A stretch of DNA of 64,000 nucleotides from Chersky-840 sp963838775. Its GTDB lineage: Bacteria > Actinomycetota > Acidimicrobiia > Acidimicrobiales > UBA8190. A model generated the notes under the pieces. It ran no database searches. It had not been told where the DNA came from and saw only the letters and a program-made list of their open reading frames with translations. The position numbers were made by a program, and so were the translations under genes. How positions within the stretch are numbered: position 1 is the first letter of the stretch; each line of letters opens with the position of its first letter. The stretch is taken from assembly GCA_963838775.1 (NCBI GenBank), contig CAWISP010000030.1:186001-250000 (forward strand), read 5' to 3'. This document shows positions 1-10,842 of this stretch, piece after piece.

Positions 1-608
1 TCGTCACCGCCGAGATGGATGGTGAGCGACTCAGTGACGAGCACATCTACGGGTTCCTCCGGCTGCTGCTCCCTGCCGGGGCCGAGACCACCTTCGCGGC
101 CATGGGCAGCTGCCTCTACGCGCTGCTGAGCAAGCCCGACGTCCTCGACCGGGTGCGGGCCGATCCGAGCCTTCTCGACGCCGTGATCGAGGAGACGCTG
201 CGCTGGGAGACCTCGGTCACCATGGTCAACCGGGAGACGACGTGTCCGGTCGAGATCGACGGGGTCCATGTCCCGGAAGGGGTGTCGCTCGTGTGCGCCA
301 CAGGATCGGCCAATCGTGACGAGTCGCGCTACAGCGATCCCGACCAGTGGGACCTCGATCGCCACGAACCGGCCCATATCGCTTTCGGCACCGGACGTCA
401 CCAGTGTCTGGGGATGCACCTGGCCCGCATGGAACTGCGCATCGGGCTCGGCGCGCTCGTCGAGCGCCTCGAAGGCCTGCGCTTCGACAACACCGACGCC
501 GCAGACGCTGCGCCACCGGTGCGCATCGAAGGCATGGCCTTCCGCTCCCCGCCGCGGTTGCCGGTGCGCTTCGACACCGTGGCGCCCGGGCCCCCGCCCC
601 CACCCTGA
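1..608 (+). CDS. Cytochrome P450, C-terminal part (cut by window start)
   Basis: C-terminal third to half of a bacterial cytochrome P450 monooxygenase; the frame is open to the left edge, so the true start lies outside the window. Visible landmarks in order are the I-helix oxygen-activation motif AGAETT, the K-helix ExxR motif (EETLRW), and the haem-binding loop FGTGRHQCLGMHLAR with its cysteine ligand. It ends in a Pro-rich tail before a TGA and converges on gyrA with only 21 bases between them. The substrate cannot be told from this fragment. A second P450 at 59.6-60.8 kb is a different gene. Confidence 0.93.
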   Translation, partial: VTAEMDGERLSDEHIYGFLRLLLPAGAETTFAAMGSCLYALLSKPDVLDRVRADPSLLDAVIEETLRWETSVTMVNRETTCPVEIDGVHVPEGVSLVCATGSANRDESRYSDPDQWDLDRHEPAHIAFGTGRHQCLGMHLARMELRIGLGALVERLEGLRFDNTDAADAAPPVRIEGMAFRSPPRLPVRFDTVAPGPPPPP

Positions 609-629
609 GGGCCGGACCGAGCGGCCCCC

Positions 630-3113
<2,484 letters not shown>

Positions 3114-3169
3114 GTGGGCCTGATCCCTCCGTACTCATCGGGTGGCGATGGGGCCCCCCGGAACGTCCC

Positions 3170-5121
3170 TCAGATGTCGAGGAAGCGCACGTCCTTGGCA
3201 TTGGTCTGGATGAAGTGCCGGCGCTGTTCGACGTCGTCGCCCATGAGCACCGAGCACACGTTGTCGGCCATGGCGGCCTGCTCGACGTTGATCTGCAGCA
3301 GTGAGCGGCGCACGGCGTCCATGGTGGTGTCGCGCAACTCGCCGAAGTCCATCTCGCCGAGTCCCTTCAACCGTTGGAAGTCCTGCTTGTGGTCGGGGTG
3401 CTCGGCCATGAACGCCGCCTTGGCGACGTCGTCTTTGAGATAGATCTTCTCCTTGCCGATGAGGGTCGAGTACAGCGGCGGCTGCGCCACGTACACGAAC
3501 CCGCCTTCGACGAGCGGCTTCATCTGCCGGAAGAAGAACGTGAGCAGGAGTGTCCGGATATGGGACCCGTCGACATCGGCGTCGGCCAGGATGATGACCT
3601 TGTGGTAGCGGATCTTCTCGATGTCGAATTCGTCGGCCAGGCCGGCCCCTATGGCCGAGATGAGCGCCTGGATCTCGGCGTTCTTGAGCATCTTGTCGAT
3701 GCGGGCCCGCTCGACGTTCAGGATCTTGCCCCTGATGGGCAAGATGGCCTGCAGGCGCGGGTTGCGGGCGTCCTTGGCCGAACCGCCCGCCGAGTTCCCC
3801 TCCACGATGAACAACTCGCTCTCGCGCGGGTCGCGTGACGAGCAGTCGACGAGCTTGCCGGGCAGTCCCGCCCCGCCCAGCGCCGACTTGCGGCGGGTGA
3901 GGTCGCGTGCGGCTCGGGCCGCCACCCGGGCGCGCGCCGCTGTGGTCGACTTGGCCACGATCTGGTTGGCCTCGCGGGGGTTCTCCTCGAGCCAGTCCAC
4001 GAGCTTCTCGTTGGTGGCCCGCTCCACCAGTGACCGGATGGAGACGTTGCCCAGCTTGGCCTTGGTCTGTCCCTCGAACTGCGGGTCGCGCAACCGGACC
4101 GAGATGATGGCGGTCAGCCCCTCGCGGATGTCCTCGCCGAGGAAGTTGTCCTCTTTCTCCTTGAGCGCACCCTTGGCCCGCGCGTAGCGGTTGACAGCAT
4201 TGGTGAGGGCTTTCTTGAAGCCCTCTTCGTGCATGCCACCTTCGATGGTGGAGATCCCGTTGGCGAAGGAGTGGATGGACTCGTGGAACCCGGTGTTCCA
4301 CTGCAGGGCCACCTCCACCTCTTGGTCGTCCTCGGACTGGGTGTACGAGCACACCCGGCGGAACAACGCCTCTTTGGAGCTGTTGAGGTGCTTCACGTAG
4401 TCGACGATGCCGCCCGAGTAACGGAATGTGACCTGCTGTTCGCGCTCGGCCCGCTCGTCGGTGAACCGGATCTCGAGACCCTTGTTGAGAAAGGCCATCA
4501 TCTGCAAGCGCTCGAGGATGGTCTGGGCCCGGAACTCAGTCTCTTCGAAGATGGTCGCGTCCGGCCAGAACGTCACGGTGGTGCCGGTGCGGTCCCTCGG
4601 CGCCGGGCCCGTCGCCTTGAGCTTCCTCTTGATCTCCCCGCCGTCGGCGAATTCCGCCACGTGATGCTTGCCGTCCCGGTCGATCTCGAGGACGAGCTTC
4701 GTCGACAGGGCGTTCACGACCGAGACGCCCACCCCGTGCAGTCCCCCCGACACCTTGTAACCGGCGCCCCCGAATTTCCCCCCGCGTGCAGGGTCGTGAG
4801 CACCAGCTCGGCCGCGGACAGGTCCGGGTATTGCTCGTTGGGCTTCACGGGGATGCCCCGGCCGTTGTCTTTGACCCGGACCCCGCCATCGGCCAACAGC
4901 GTGACGTCGATCTGGGTGGCCTCGCCCGCCATGGCCTCGTCGATGGAGTTGTCCACGACCTCCCACACGAGGTGGTGGAGCCCGGTGGGCCCGGTCGACC
5001 CGATGTACATCCCCGGTCGGGCGCGGACCGGATCGAGGCCTTCGAGAACCGTGATGTCGCTGGCGTCGTACGAACCCGCGGAGCCGTTACTGCCGACCCC
5101 AACCTCTGTTTTCAGCGCCAC
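3170..5121 (-). CDS. gyrB: DNA gyrase subunit B (apparent -1 frameshift)
   Basis: ATPase/Toprim subunit of DNA gyrase. GHKL ATPase landmarks are EVVDNSIDEAMAG, DNGRGIPV and GLHGVGVSVVNALS; the Toprim/metal part shows EGNSAGGSAKDARN and DADVDGSHIRTLLL. The chosen start is a GTG at 5121 (VALKTEVG), preceded by AAGAAAGG. The reading frame breaks at about 4778-4783, in the conserved stretch LHAGGKFGGAGYK: six G (coding strand) are present where seven are needed, so the N-terminal ~115 codons and the rest lie in different frames. The total length is one base short of 651 codons. Because gyrB is essential and the lesion is in a homopolymer, a sequencing error is the likely cause. The 182 bases upstream hold no gene that I can see. 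Confidence 0.95.
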
Positions 5122-5303
5122 GCACGCGCCCTTTCTTGTCCTGTTTCGATCGGGGGACGCACAATCCACGAACCAGTCCCGAGAGGGGCTATTTGGGTGC
5201 GTTACCGACGCATTGCAGTCTACCAGGACGGGGTCACGCGACGAGCCAAATCAGGCATGTGCACACCGCTGTGAACAGGGTGTCTGGCGGCCCCACGGGG
5301 TGC

Positions 5304-5636
5304 CTAGCGACGCACGCGCACGTCGAGGCGTTCGAGGGCGTTCTGGGCTCCGCACACGTCGCGCAGACGCCCGAGGATGTCGGGCGCGAGGTGCCTCATT
5401 TGCGTCGCCCAGGCGGGGTGGTCGGCGCTGACCACAAGGGTCACTCCGTCCACGCGCACGGGGCGTACGTGCGCGGCGACGGCGGGCCCCACGATGTCGT
5501 CCCAACGTCCGAACACCACCCCGACGATGTCGGCACGGCCCGCTCCCAGGTGACTGGCGACCTCACCCAGCGCGTCCCCGATCCGCACCATGCCCCCGCT
5601 CGAGCGGCCCCGTCCGTCCCGACGAGGGGCGGTCAC
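5304..5636 (-). CDS. DUF721 / DciA-like protein
   Basis: Small (110 aa) DUF721 protein in the position of mycobacterial DciA, between recF and gyrB. DciA-type proteins are the ancestral loaders/recruiters of the replicative helicase DnaB. The C-terminal half shows the family core: FGRWDDIVGPAVAAHVRP, VTLVVSADHPAWATQMRHL and a short C-terminal basic segment. The GTG start overlaps the recF stop by four bases (GTGA), indicating translational coupling. A downstream ATG (MVRIGDALGEV) is an alternative start. Function is inferred from family and synteny only. Confidence 0.88.
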   Translation of the reverse strand: MTAPRRDGRGRSSGGMVRIGDALGEVASHLGAGRADIVGVVFGRWDDIVGPAVAAHVRPVRVDGVTLVVSADHPAWATQMRHLAPDILGRLRDVCGAQNALERLDVRVRR

Positions 5637-6796
5637 CGCCCACCGCCCGATGCGGCTGCGTCCGGCGGGCCGGCACTCTCCGGGCCGGCACTCGCCGGGC
5701 CCGCACTCTGCGGTGCACCGGCACCGCTGAGACGCCCTCCTGCTACCGCCACGACCCGGTCGGCGTGAACCACCGCCGGTGGGTCGACCGCCGTGGTGAG
5801 AAGCACCTGGCCGGGCGGGAGCAACTCCACGAGGGCCGCGGCCCGGTAGGCGTCGAGCTCGGAGAAGACGTCGTCGAGCAGCAGCACCGGCGCCTCGGCG
5901 AGATCCCCGCGCCGCAGTGCGTGCGAGGCCAGGCGCAGGGCCAGCGCCACGCACCGTTGCTCGCCTTGCGACGCGTGGGTGCGGGTGGGACGCGTCCCGA
6001 TGGCGAGCTCGAGATCGTCGCGATGCGGCCCCACGGAGGTGACCTGACGCCGGACGTCGTCGCGGCGCGCCGCGGCCAGGGCCACGACGAGGTCGCCGTC
6101 CCAGGACCGCCGGTAGGTGAGCGTCACCGGATCGGCCACGCCGGCCAAGTGTTCGTAGGCCCCGCTGGCGTGGGGTGTGAGCTCGACGGCCAGTGATTCC
6201 CGTTCGACGGCCAGTGCGGTCCCCGACGCACCCAGACGCTCGTCCCACACGTCCAGAGTCGCCGCGATCGCGCTGTCGGGTCGGCCGCCCGCCTGGCGCA
6301 GCACGGCGCCGCGTTGGCGCAGGATGCGGTCGACGTCGGTCACGAGCGCGTCGAGCCGGGCGTGGCGCGCCACCAGCACCTCGTCGAGGTAGTCGCGTCG
6401 ACCCGCCGGCCCGCCCTGGACGAGGTCGAGATCGTTGGGGGCGAACACCGTCACGTTGAGGGCTTCGGCCAATTCGGAGCGCCGTCGGACGGGTTGGCGG
6501 TTCACCTGGGTGCGCACCGATCCCGACACGGGGATCTCGGCCTCGATGAGCACGGCCCGCGCCCCCACCGACCCCTCGGCGCGCACCACGGCGCGCTCGG
6601 TCCCGGTCCGTACCAGCGCGTCACGGGTGGCGCCGCGGATCGACCGCTGGCTGGCCAGCCATCCCACCGCCTCGAGCACCGACGTCTTGCCCGCGCCGTT
6701 CGGTCCCTGCAGCACCGTCAGACCCTCGGGGTCGGGCTGGAACTCGGCTTCCGTGAAGCAGCGGAAGTCGGCGAGCCACAACGTGGAGATGGCCAC
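5633..6796 (-). CDS. recF: DNA replication/repair protein RecF
   Basis: SMC-like ABC ATPase that works with RecO/RecR to load RecA at gaps. Walker A is GPNGAGKTS near the N terminus; the signature and Walker B region are SQGEQRCVALALRLA and LLLDDVFSELD. The start is set at GTG 6796 (VAISTLWLADFRCF), because the family begins with a segment like LxLxDFRCF; the open frame upstream overlaps dnaN and is not conserved. The C-terminal ~30 residues are an Ala/Gly/Pro-rich extension. It lies 40 bases after dnaN and overlaps the DUF721 gene by four bases. Confidence 0.95.
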   Translation of the reverse strand: MAISTLWLADFRCFTEAEFQPDPEGLTVLQGPNGAGKTSVLEAVGWLASQRSIRGATRDALVRTGTERAVVRAEGSVGARAVLIEAEIPVSGSVRTQVNRQPVRRRSELAEALNVTVFAPNDLDLVQGGPAGRRDYLDEVLVARHARLDALVTDVDRILRQRGAVLRQAGGRPDSAIAATLDVWDERLGASGTALAVERESLAVELTPHASGAYEHLAGVADPVTLTYRRSWDGDLVVALAAARRDDVRRQVTSVGPHRDDLELAIGTRPTRTHASQGEQRCVALALRLASHALRRGDLAEAPVLLLDDVFSELDAYRAAALVELLPPGQVLLTTAVDPPAVVHADRVVAVAGGRLSGAGAPQSAGPASAGPESAGPPDAAASGGGR

Positions 6797-6836
6797 GGTG
6801 ACAGCGTGCGCGTCGGCTGTGACGGGTTCTGGGTCG

Positions 6837-7958
6837 CTACGACACCCGGACGGGCATGAGTAGGTAGCGGTAGTCTTCGTGGTCCGGTGCCCGCACCGTG
6901 GCCGGCTTGGTGGCGTCGACGGTCTCGAGGACGACCTCGTCACCGAGGACGGCCTCCACCCCGTCGATCAGGTAGGAGGGGTTGAACGCCACCGTCAGCT
7001 CTTCGCCCTCGTACTCGGCGTCGACGTCCTCACTGGCGTGGCCGACTTCCTGGGACACGACGGTGAGCTCCACAGACCCGGGCCGCATCGACAGGCGCAC
7101 TGGCGTCGTGTTGTCACGCACGAGCAGGCGCACCCGGCGCAGCGCGTCGAGCAGCGCTTCACGCCCCACGCGCAACAGGTTCGGGTAGCCGGGCGGGATG
7201 AGTTGCCGGTAGTCGGGGAAGCGTCCGTCGAGCAGCCGGGTGGTGAGGCGCACGCCCCCCACGGTGAAGGTGGCGTCGAGTTCGCTCACCGAGAACCCCA
7301 CGGTGGCGTCGCCGTCCTCCTTGGATCCCGCCGCCGGCATCAAGCGCTGCAGCTCGGTCAGGGCGCGCGCTGGGACCAGGATCTGTTCGGCCCCCTCGGC
7401 CAAAGGGCCCTCGCCGGCGAGGTCGCGCATGGCCAGCCGGTACGAGTCCGTCGCCACCAGTCGGGTCCCGCCCGCCTCGGCCGCTACGAGCACGCCTGTG
7501 AGCAGCGGGCGGGCGTCGTCGTTGGAGGCGGCCCGCACCACCTGGCGCAACGCCTCGGCCAGCGCCGGAGCCGGCACCGTCACCTGGTCGGGGCGGGGGT
7601 CGGCCAGCACGGGGAAGTCCTCCACCGGATAGGTCCGCACCACGAAACGCGACCGCGCCGCGGAGATCTCGACCTCGTCGTCCCCACCCTCGAATGTCAC
7701 CGCCCCCGGCTCGAGCGAACGCACGATGTCGGCCACGAGCCGCGCCGGTGCCACCAACGACCCGTCGTCGAGGCCGATGGCCTCCACCTCGACACGCACG
7801 GTCAGGTCCAGGTCGGTTCCCACCACGGTGAGGCGGTTCCCGACCACCTCGATGCGGACGCCGTTGAGCGCGGGCGTGGTGGACGCCCGTGATGTCACGG
7901 CCCGGCTGGCGGTGGCGAGCGCCTCAACGAGGGTGTCTCGCTCACAGCGGTACTTCAC
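6837..7958 (-). CDS. dnaN: DNA polymerase III beta sliding clamp
   Basis: Ring-shaped processivity clamp of the replicative polymerase, 373 aa, the normal length. The three repeated clamp domains are visible; the first begins MKYRCERDTLVEALATASRAVTSR and the end carries the family-typical YLLMPVRVS. GTG start at 7958, with AAAGGA a few bases upstream. It lies between dnaA and recF on the same strand; the 218-base gap to dnaA holds the oriC-type DnaA boxes. Confidence 0.97.
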   Translation of the reverse strand: MKYRCERDTLVEALATASRAVTSRASTTPALNGVRIEVVGNRLTVVGTDLDLTVRVEVEAIGLDDGSLVAPARLVADIVRSLEPGAVTFEGGDDEVEISAARSRFVVRTYPVEDFPVLADPRPDQVTVPAPALAEALRQVVRAASNDDARPLLTGVLVAAEAGGTRLVATDSYRLAMRDLAGEGPLAEGAEQILVPARALTELQRLMPAAGSKEDGDATVGFSVSELDATFTVGGVRLTTRLLDGRFPDYRQLIPPGYPNLLRVGREALLDALRRVRLLVRDNTTPVRLSMRPGSVELTVVSQEVGHASEDVDAEYEGEELTVAFNPSYLIDGVEAVLGDEVVLETVDATKPATVRAPDHEDYRYLLMPVRVS

Positions 7959-8176
7959 ACAGGTTCCTTTCTTACAAGGAATTTAAATTCTGACAGTGAC
8001 GGTAATAGGGCCTGTGGATTGTGGATGACATACCGTCGCCCGAGGTCAGGCCCATCATGGTCGTCCACCGGGCTCACGGGTTGTCCACCGTCGGGCGGCT
8101 TCGGGGCTCGGGGGAGTCTCCGCTGTCCACCGCCCCCCCGGTCGGGTCCACAGGGCGGGGCGGGTTCCCCACAGGG
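7959..8176. other. Candidate oriC (dnaA-dnaN intergenic DnaA-box cluster)
   Basis: The 218 bases between dnaN and dnaA hold at least seven near matches to the actinobacterial DnaA box TTGTCCACA/TTATCCACA: minus-strand boxes at 8013-8021 and 8020-8028, and plus-strand boxes at 8061-8069 (TCGTCCACC), 8081-8089 (TTGTCCACC), 8123-8131 (CTGTCCACC), 8144-8152 (GGGTCCACA) and 8165-8173 (TTCCCCACA). An AT-rich patch at 7966-7993 with the palindrome GAATTTAAATTC (7979-7990) is a plausible unwinding element. The dnaA-dnaN spacer is the known origin position in Streptomyces and Mycobacterium. Confidence 0.75.
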
Positions 8177-9587
8177 TCATGCACCAGTCTTGATCCGGAC
8201 GATCAGGTCGTTGACCTGGTCGAAGATCTGGCGACGTTCGCCCATGAGCGAGGAGATCTTGACCACGGCGTGCATGACGGTGGTGTGGTCGCGGCCCCCG
8301 AATTCCTTGGCGATGGCGGGGTAGGAGTAGTCGGTGAGGTCTCGGAAGAGGTACATGCCGATCTGGCGGGCGATGACCAGGGGCCGGCGCCGGCTGGGGC
8401 CGCACAGGTCCTCGATGCTGAAGCCGAACGTCGCGGCGGTGGTCTCGAGGATCTGGGTCGGGGTGATGACGCGGGGCTGGCCGGCGTTGACGATGTCGGA
8501 CAGGACGTGTTCGGCCAGCTCCCGGGTGAGGGGCTGGTTGTTGAGGCTGCCATAGGCGGTGACCCGGATGAGGGCCCCCTCGAGCTCTCTGATGTTGTCG
8601 GTCACGTTGGAGGCGATGAACTCGAGCACCTCGTGGGGCACGTGGGAGGGCTCACGTTCGAGCTTCTTCTGCAAGATGGCCAGACGGGTCTCGAGCTCGG
8701 GGGGCTGGACGTCGGTGATGAGCCCGGACAGGAAGCGGCTGCGGAGTCGGTCTTCGAGCGTGGCGATGGACTTGGGGGGGCGGTCCGAGGTGAGGACGAC
8801 CTGGCGCGACGCGCCGTAGAGGTGGTTGAAGGTGTGGAAGAACTCCTCCTGGAGCGCTTCTTTGTTTTCCATGAACTGGACGTCGTCGATGAGCAGGACG
8901 TCGCATTCGCGGTAGCGGCGCTTGAAGGCGGTGGTGGTGTTGTTCCGGATGGCGTCGACGAACTCGTTCAGGAAGGTCTCGGTGGAGACGTAGCGGACCC
9001 GTCGACCGGCGAAGTTCTCCCGGACGTAGTTCCCGATGGCGTGGAGCAGGTGCGTCTTGCCGAGCCCGGCGTCACCGTGGATGAACAGGGGGTTGTAGGA
9101 CTTGGCCGGCATCTCCGCCACCGCTTGGGCCGCGGCGTGGGCGAAGCGGTTCGACGAGCCGATGACAAAGGCGTCGAAGGTGTAGCGGGCGTCGAGGCTG
9201 CCGACGTCCCGGTCCTCGGCTGCCGAGGCCCGGCGGTTGCCGGTGCGGGCCGAGCGGTTGTCGCCCTGGTCCGCCGAATTGGAGGCGTTGGGGGAGGTGT
9301 GCTCTTCGTCGAGGAGCGAGGTGATTGGCAACGGGTCGGCGACGGACATGGGGCCGAGGTCCAGCCGGACCTTGACCTCGTGTGACGCCACGTCGGTGGC
9401 TGCCGCCGCGATGAGCTCCAGGAAGCGGTTCTCGACGCGTTCACGGATGATCGAGCTCGGCGCGCTCGAGGACCAGGAGGTCGCCGTCGTAGGCCTCGGG
9501 GTTGAGTGCCTGGAGCCAGGTCCGCCACGTGGCGTCGGACACCTGCTCGCGCAGGGTGACTCCACAGCGCTTCCACAAGTCGTTCAT
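8177..9587 (-). CDS. dnaA: Chromosomal replication initiator DnaA (apparent +1 frameshift)
   Basis: AAA+ initiator that binds DnaA boxes and melts oriC. Domain I (MNDLWKRCGVTLREQVSD... TWLQALNP) is followed by a short linker, then AAA+ domain III with Walker A GDAGLGKTH, Walker B LLIDDVQF and sensor residues, and the domain IV DNA-binding motif GGRDHTTVMHA. The frame breaks near 9460: after DLLVL the conserved APSSIIRERVENRF continues in another frame, consistent with one inserted base (total length 3n+1). Start ATG 9587; a GTG at 9596 is an alternative. DnaA is essential, so I read the shift as a sequence error. Confidence 0.94.
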
Positions 9588-9623
9588 GTCATTCACCAGG
9601 GCCTCCGCCGTCCCGCCGCCAAA

Positions 9624-9680
9624 ATTGTCCACAAGCAGATCCACAAGTGTGGATTGTCCGGGAAAGTTGTCCGCCGTCCA
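9624..9680. other. DnaA-box cluster upstream of dnaA
   Basis: A perfect actinobacterial box TTGTCCACA lies at 9625-9633, with AGATCCACA at 9637-9645, a minus-strand TGTGGATTG at 9648-9656 and further TTGTCC half-boxes around 9654 and 9667. The sites sit 40-90 bases before the dnaA start codon. They could be part of a bipartite origin or serve autoregulation of dnaA; the sequence alone does not decide. Confidence 0.6.
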
Positions 9681-9826
9681 CCTACGGCCTATGTCTGGTG
9701 GCCCTGGGGAAGGAGGACCCTGTTGTCGGTTGCGGCACGCTCGTGACGCACCGGTAGCGACGAACGGTACACCGGCGGGTCCGCGTGCTGCTAGTGGCCG
9801 TGGGCCCTCCTGCATGGTTCCTCGAG

Positions 9827-9905
9827 GCCCTGGTGGGGACGGGTTCCCGTCTCGCCGACCAGGGCGGGAGCAGGCCCGCCGGCCCCGAAAACTCTTTGTG
9901 AATTT
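9827..9905. other. Large imperfect hairpin and AT-rich core in the dnaA-rpmH spacer
   Basis: Within the 475-base gap between dnaA and rpmH, arms GCCCTGGT (9827-9834) and ACCAGGGC (9858-9865) enclose an inner stem GACGGG/CCCGTC (9838-9843 and 9846-9851). Just downstream an 18-base AT-rich patch (about 9888-9905) is bracketed by two copies of CGCCGGCCCCG (about 9878-9888 and 9909-9919). This may be a transcription terminator/attenuator for the divergent dnaA and rpmH promoters or an origin structure. The remainder of the gap shows nothing I recognise. Confidence 0.4.
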
Positions 9906-10062
9906 GCGCGCCGGCCCCGTCCGCGCCGGCCCGTCCTGCCTGGTGGGCGCGCGGGGACGCGCCTAGCATGGGAGACCAGGACTCGGGGCGGGCACCTGTT
10001 CGTACGGCGCCCCGGCAGAGGAGCCGCGCCGCAAACCGGCCTCGAGCAAAAGGACAAGAGGA

Positions 10063-10197
10063 GTGAAGAGGACTTACCAGCCCAACACCAGGAAACGGGC
10101 CAAGAACCACGGGTTTCGACACCGTATGTCCACCCGTGCCGGGAGAGCGATTCTCAAGGCACGCCGGGTCAAAGGTCGCCACCGCCTCTCCGCGTGA
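10063..10197 (+). CDS. rpmH: 50S ribosomal protein L34
   Basis: 44-residue, extremely basic protein of the large ribosomal subunit, from GTG at 10063 (VKRTYQPNTRKRAKNHGF) to RHRLSA. The family core TYQPNxRKRxxxHGFRxRM is intact. AGAGGA lies directly upstream. It is the first gene of the rightward rpmH-rnpA-yidD-yidC-jag-rsmG string that diverges from dnaA. Confidence 0.97.
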   Translation: MKRTYQPNTRKRAKNHGFRHRMSTRAGRAILKARRVKGRHRLSA

Positions 10198-10213
10198 GAG
10201 CGGCAGGGGCCCA

Positions 10214-10549
10214 GTGGGCTGGCGGATCCGGGACCGGACGACATTCGAGGCACTCCGGCGCCACGGACAGCGCGGCAGGCGGGGACCGGTCACGGTGACC
10301 TTCGTGGCCACCGACGCCGACAGCGTGCCCCGGGTGGCGTATGCGGTAGGGAAACGGGTGGGTGGTGCCGTCGTGCGCAACCAGCTGCGCCGTCGTCTCC
10401 GGGCCGTGGTGGCAGAAGCGTCGGGGTCGCTCGCACCCGGCGCATACCTGGTGGCGGCGGGCCCTGAGGCGGCCGGCCTCCCCTACGAGGACTTGAAGGC
10501 ACAAGTGACAGCAGCGATGACAGCGGCTTCTCAGGGCCGGCGCCGGTGA
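10214..10549 (+). CDS. rnpA: Ribonuclease P protein component
   Basis: Protein subunit of RNase P, which matures tRNA 5' ends together with the catalytic RNA. About 111 aa from a GTG at 10214 preceded by AGGGG; the protein then starts VGWRIRDRTTFEALRRHG as the family does. The RNR signature appears as VVRNQLRRRLRAVV. An open frame extends back into rpmH (to 10136) but that part is not conserved. It overlaps yidD by four bases (GTGA). Confidence 0.93.
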   Translation: MGWRIRDRTTFEALRRHGQRGRRGPVTVTFVATDADSVPRVAYAVGKRVGGAVVRNQLRRRLRAVVAEASGSLAPGAYLVAAGPEAAGLPYEDLKAQVTAAMTAASQGRRR

Positions 10550-10842
10550 GCGCTCCCATGACCCTGCCTGACGCCGCCGCGCCCCCGTTGGCAACGATGA
10601 CCCCGCCTGACGCCGCGCCGCGCCGCCACCCCGTCCGGGGCGCCCTGATGCGAATTATCCGCTTCTACCAGGCCCTTCGTGCCGGGCACCCCTCGCCGTG
10701 CCGGTACTGGCCCACGTGCTCGGACTACGCCCTCGACGCCGTCGAGCGCCACGGCGCCGCCCGGGGATCGCTCCTGGCGGTGCGCCGGGTGCTGCGGTGC
10801 CACCCCTGGGGCGGCCACGGCGTGGACCCGGTGCCCGAATGA
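10546..10842 (+). CDS. yidD: Membrane protein insertion efficiency factor YidD
   Basis: Small (98 aa) amphipathic membrane-associated protein that assists YidC. The core IIRFYQALRAGHPSPCRYWPTCSDYALDAVERHG and VRRVLRCHPWGGHGVDPVP is typical, with the conserved cysteines. The first ~30 residues (Ala/Pro-rich) are longer than in most homologues, so the internal ATG at MRIIRFYQAL could be the real start. It overlaps both rnpA and yidC by four bases, suggesting coupled translation. Confidence 0.92.
   Translation: MSAPMTLPDAAAPPLATMTPPDAAPRRHPVRGALMRIIRFYQALRAGHPSPCRYWPTCSDYALDAVERHGAARGSLLAVRRVLRCHPWGGHGVDPVPE

Noticed and set aside
3170..5121. Programmed ribosomal frameshifting in gyrB, dnaA or rplI
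   Set aside because: The shifts go in both directions, lie at non-conserved places within domains, and lack consistent slippery sequence with stimulatory structure; sequence error explains all of them.
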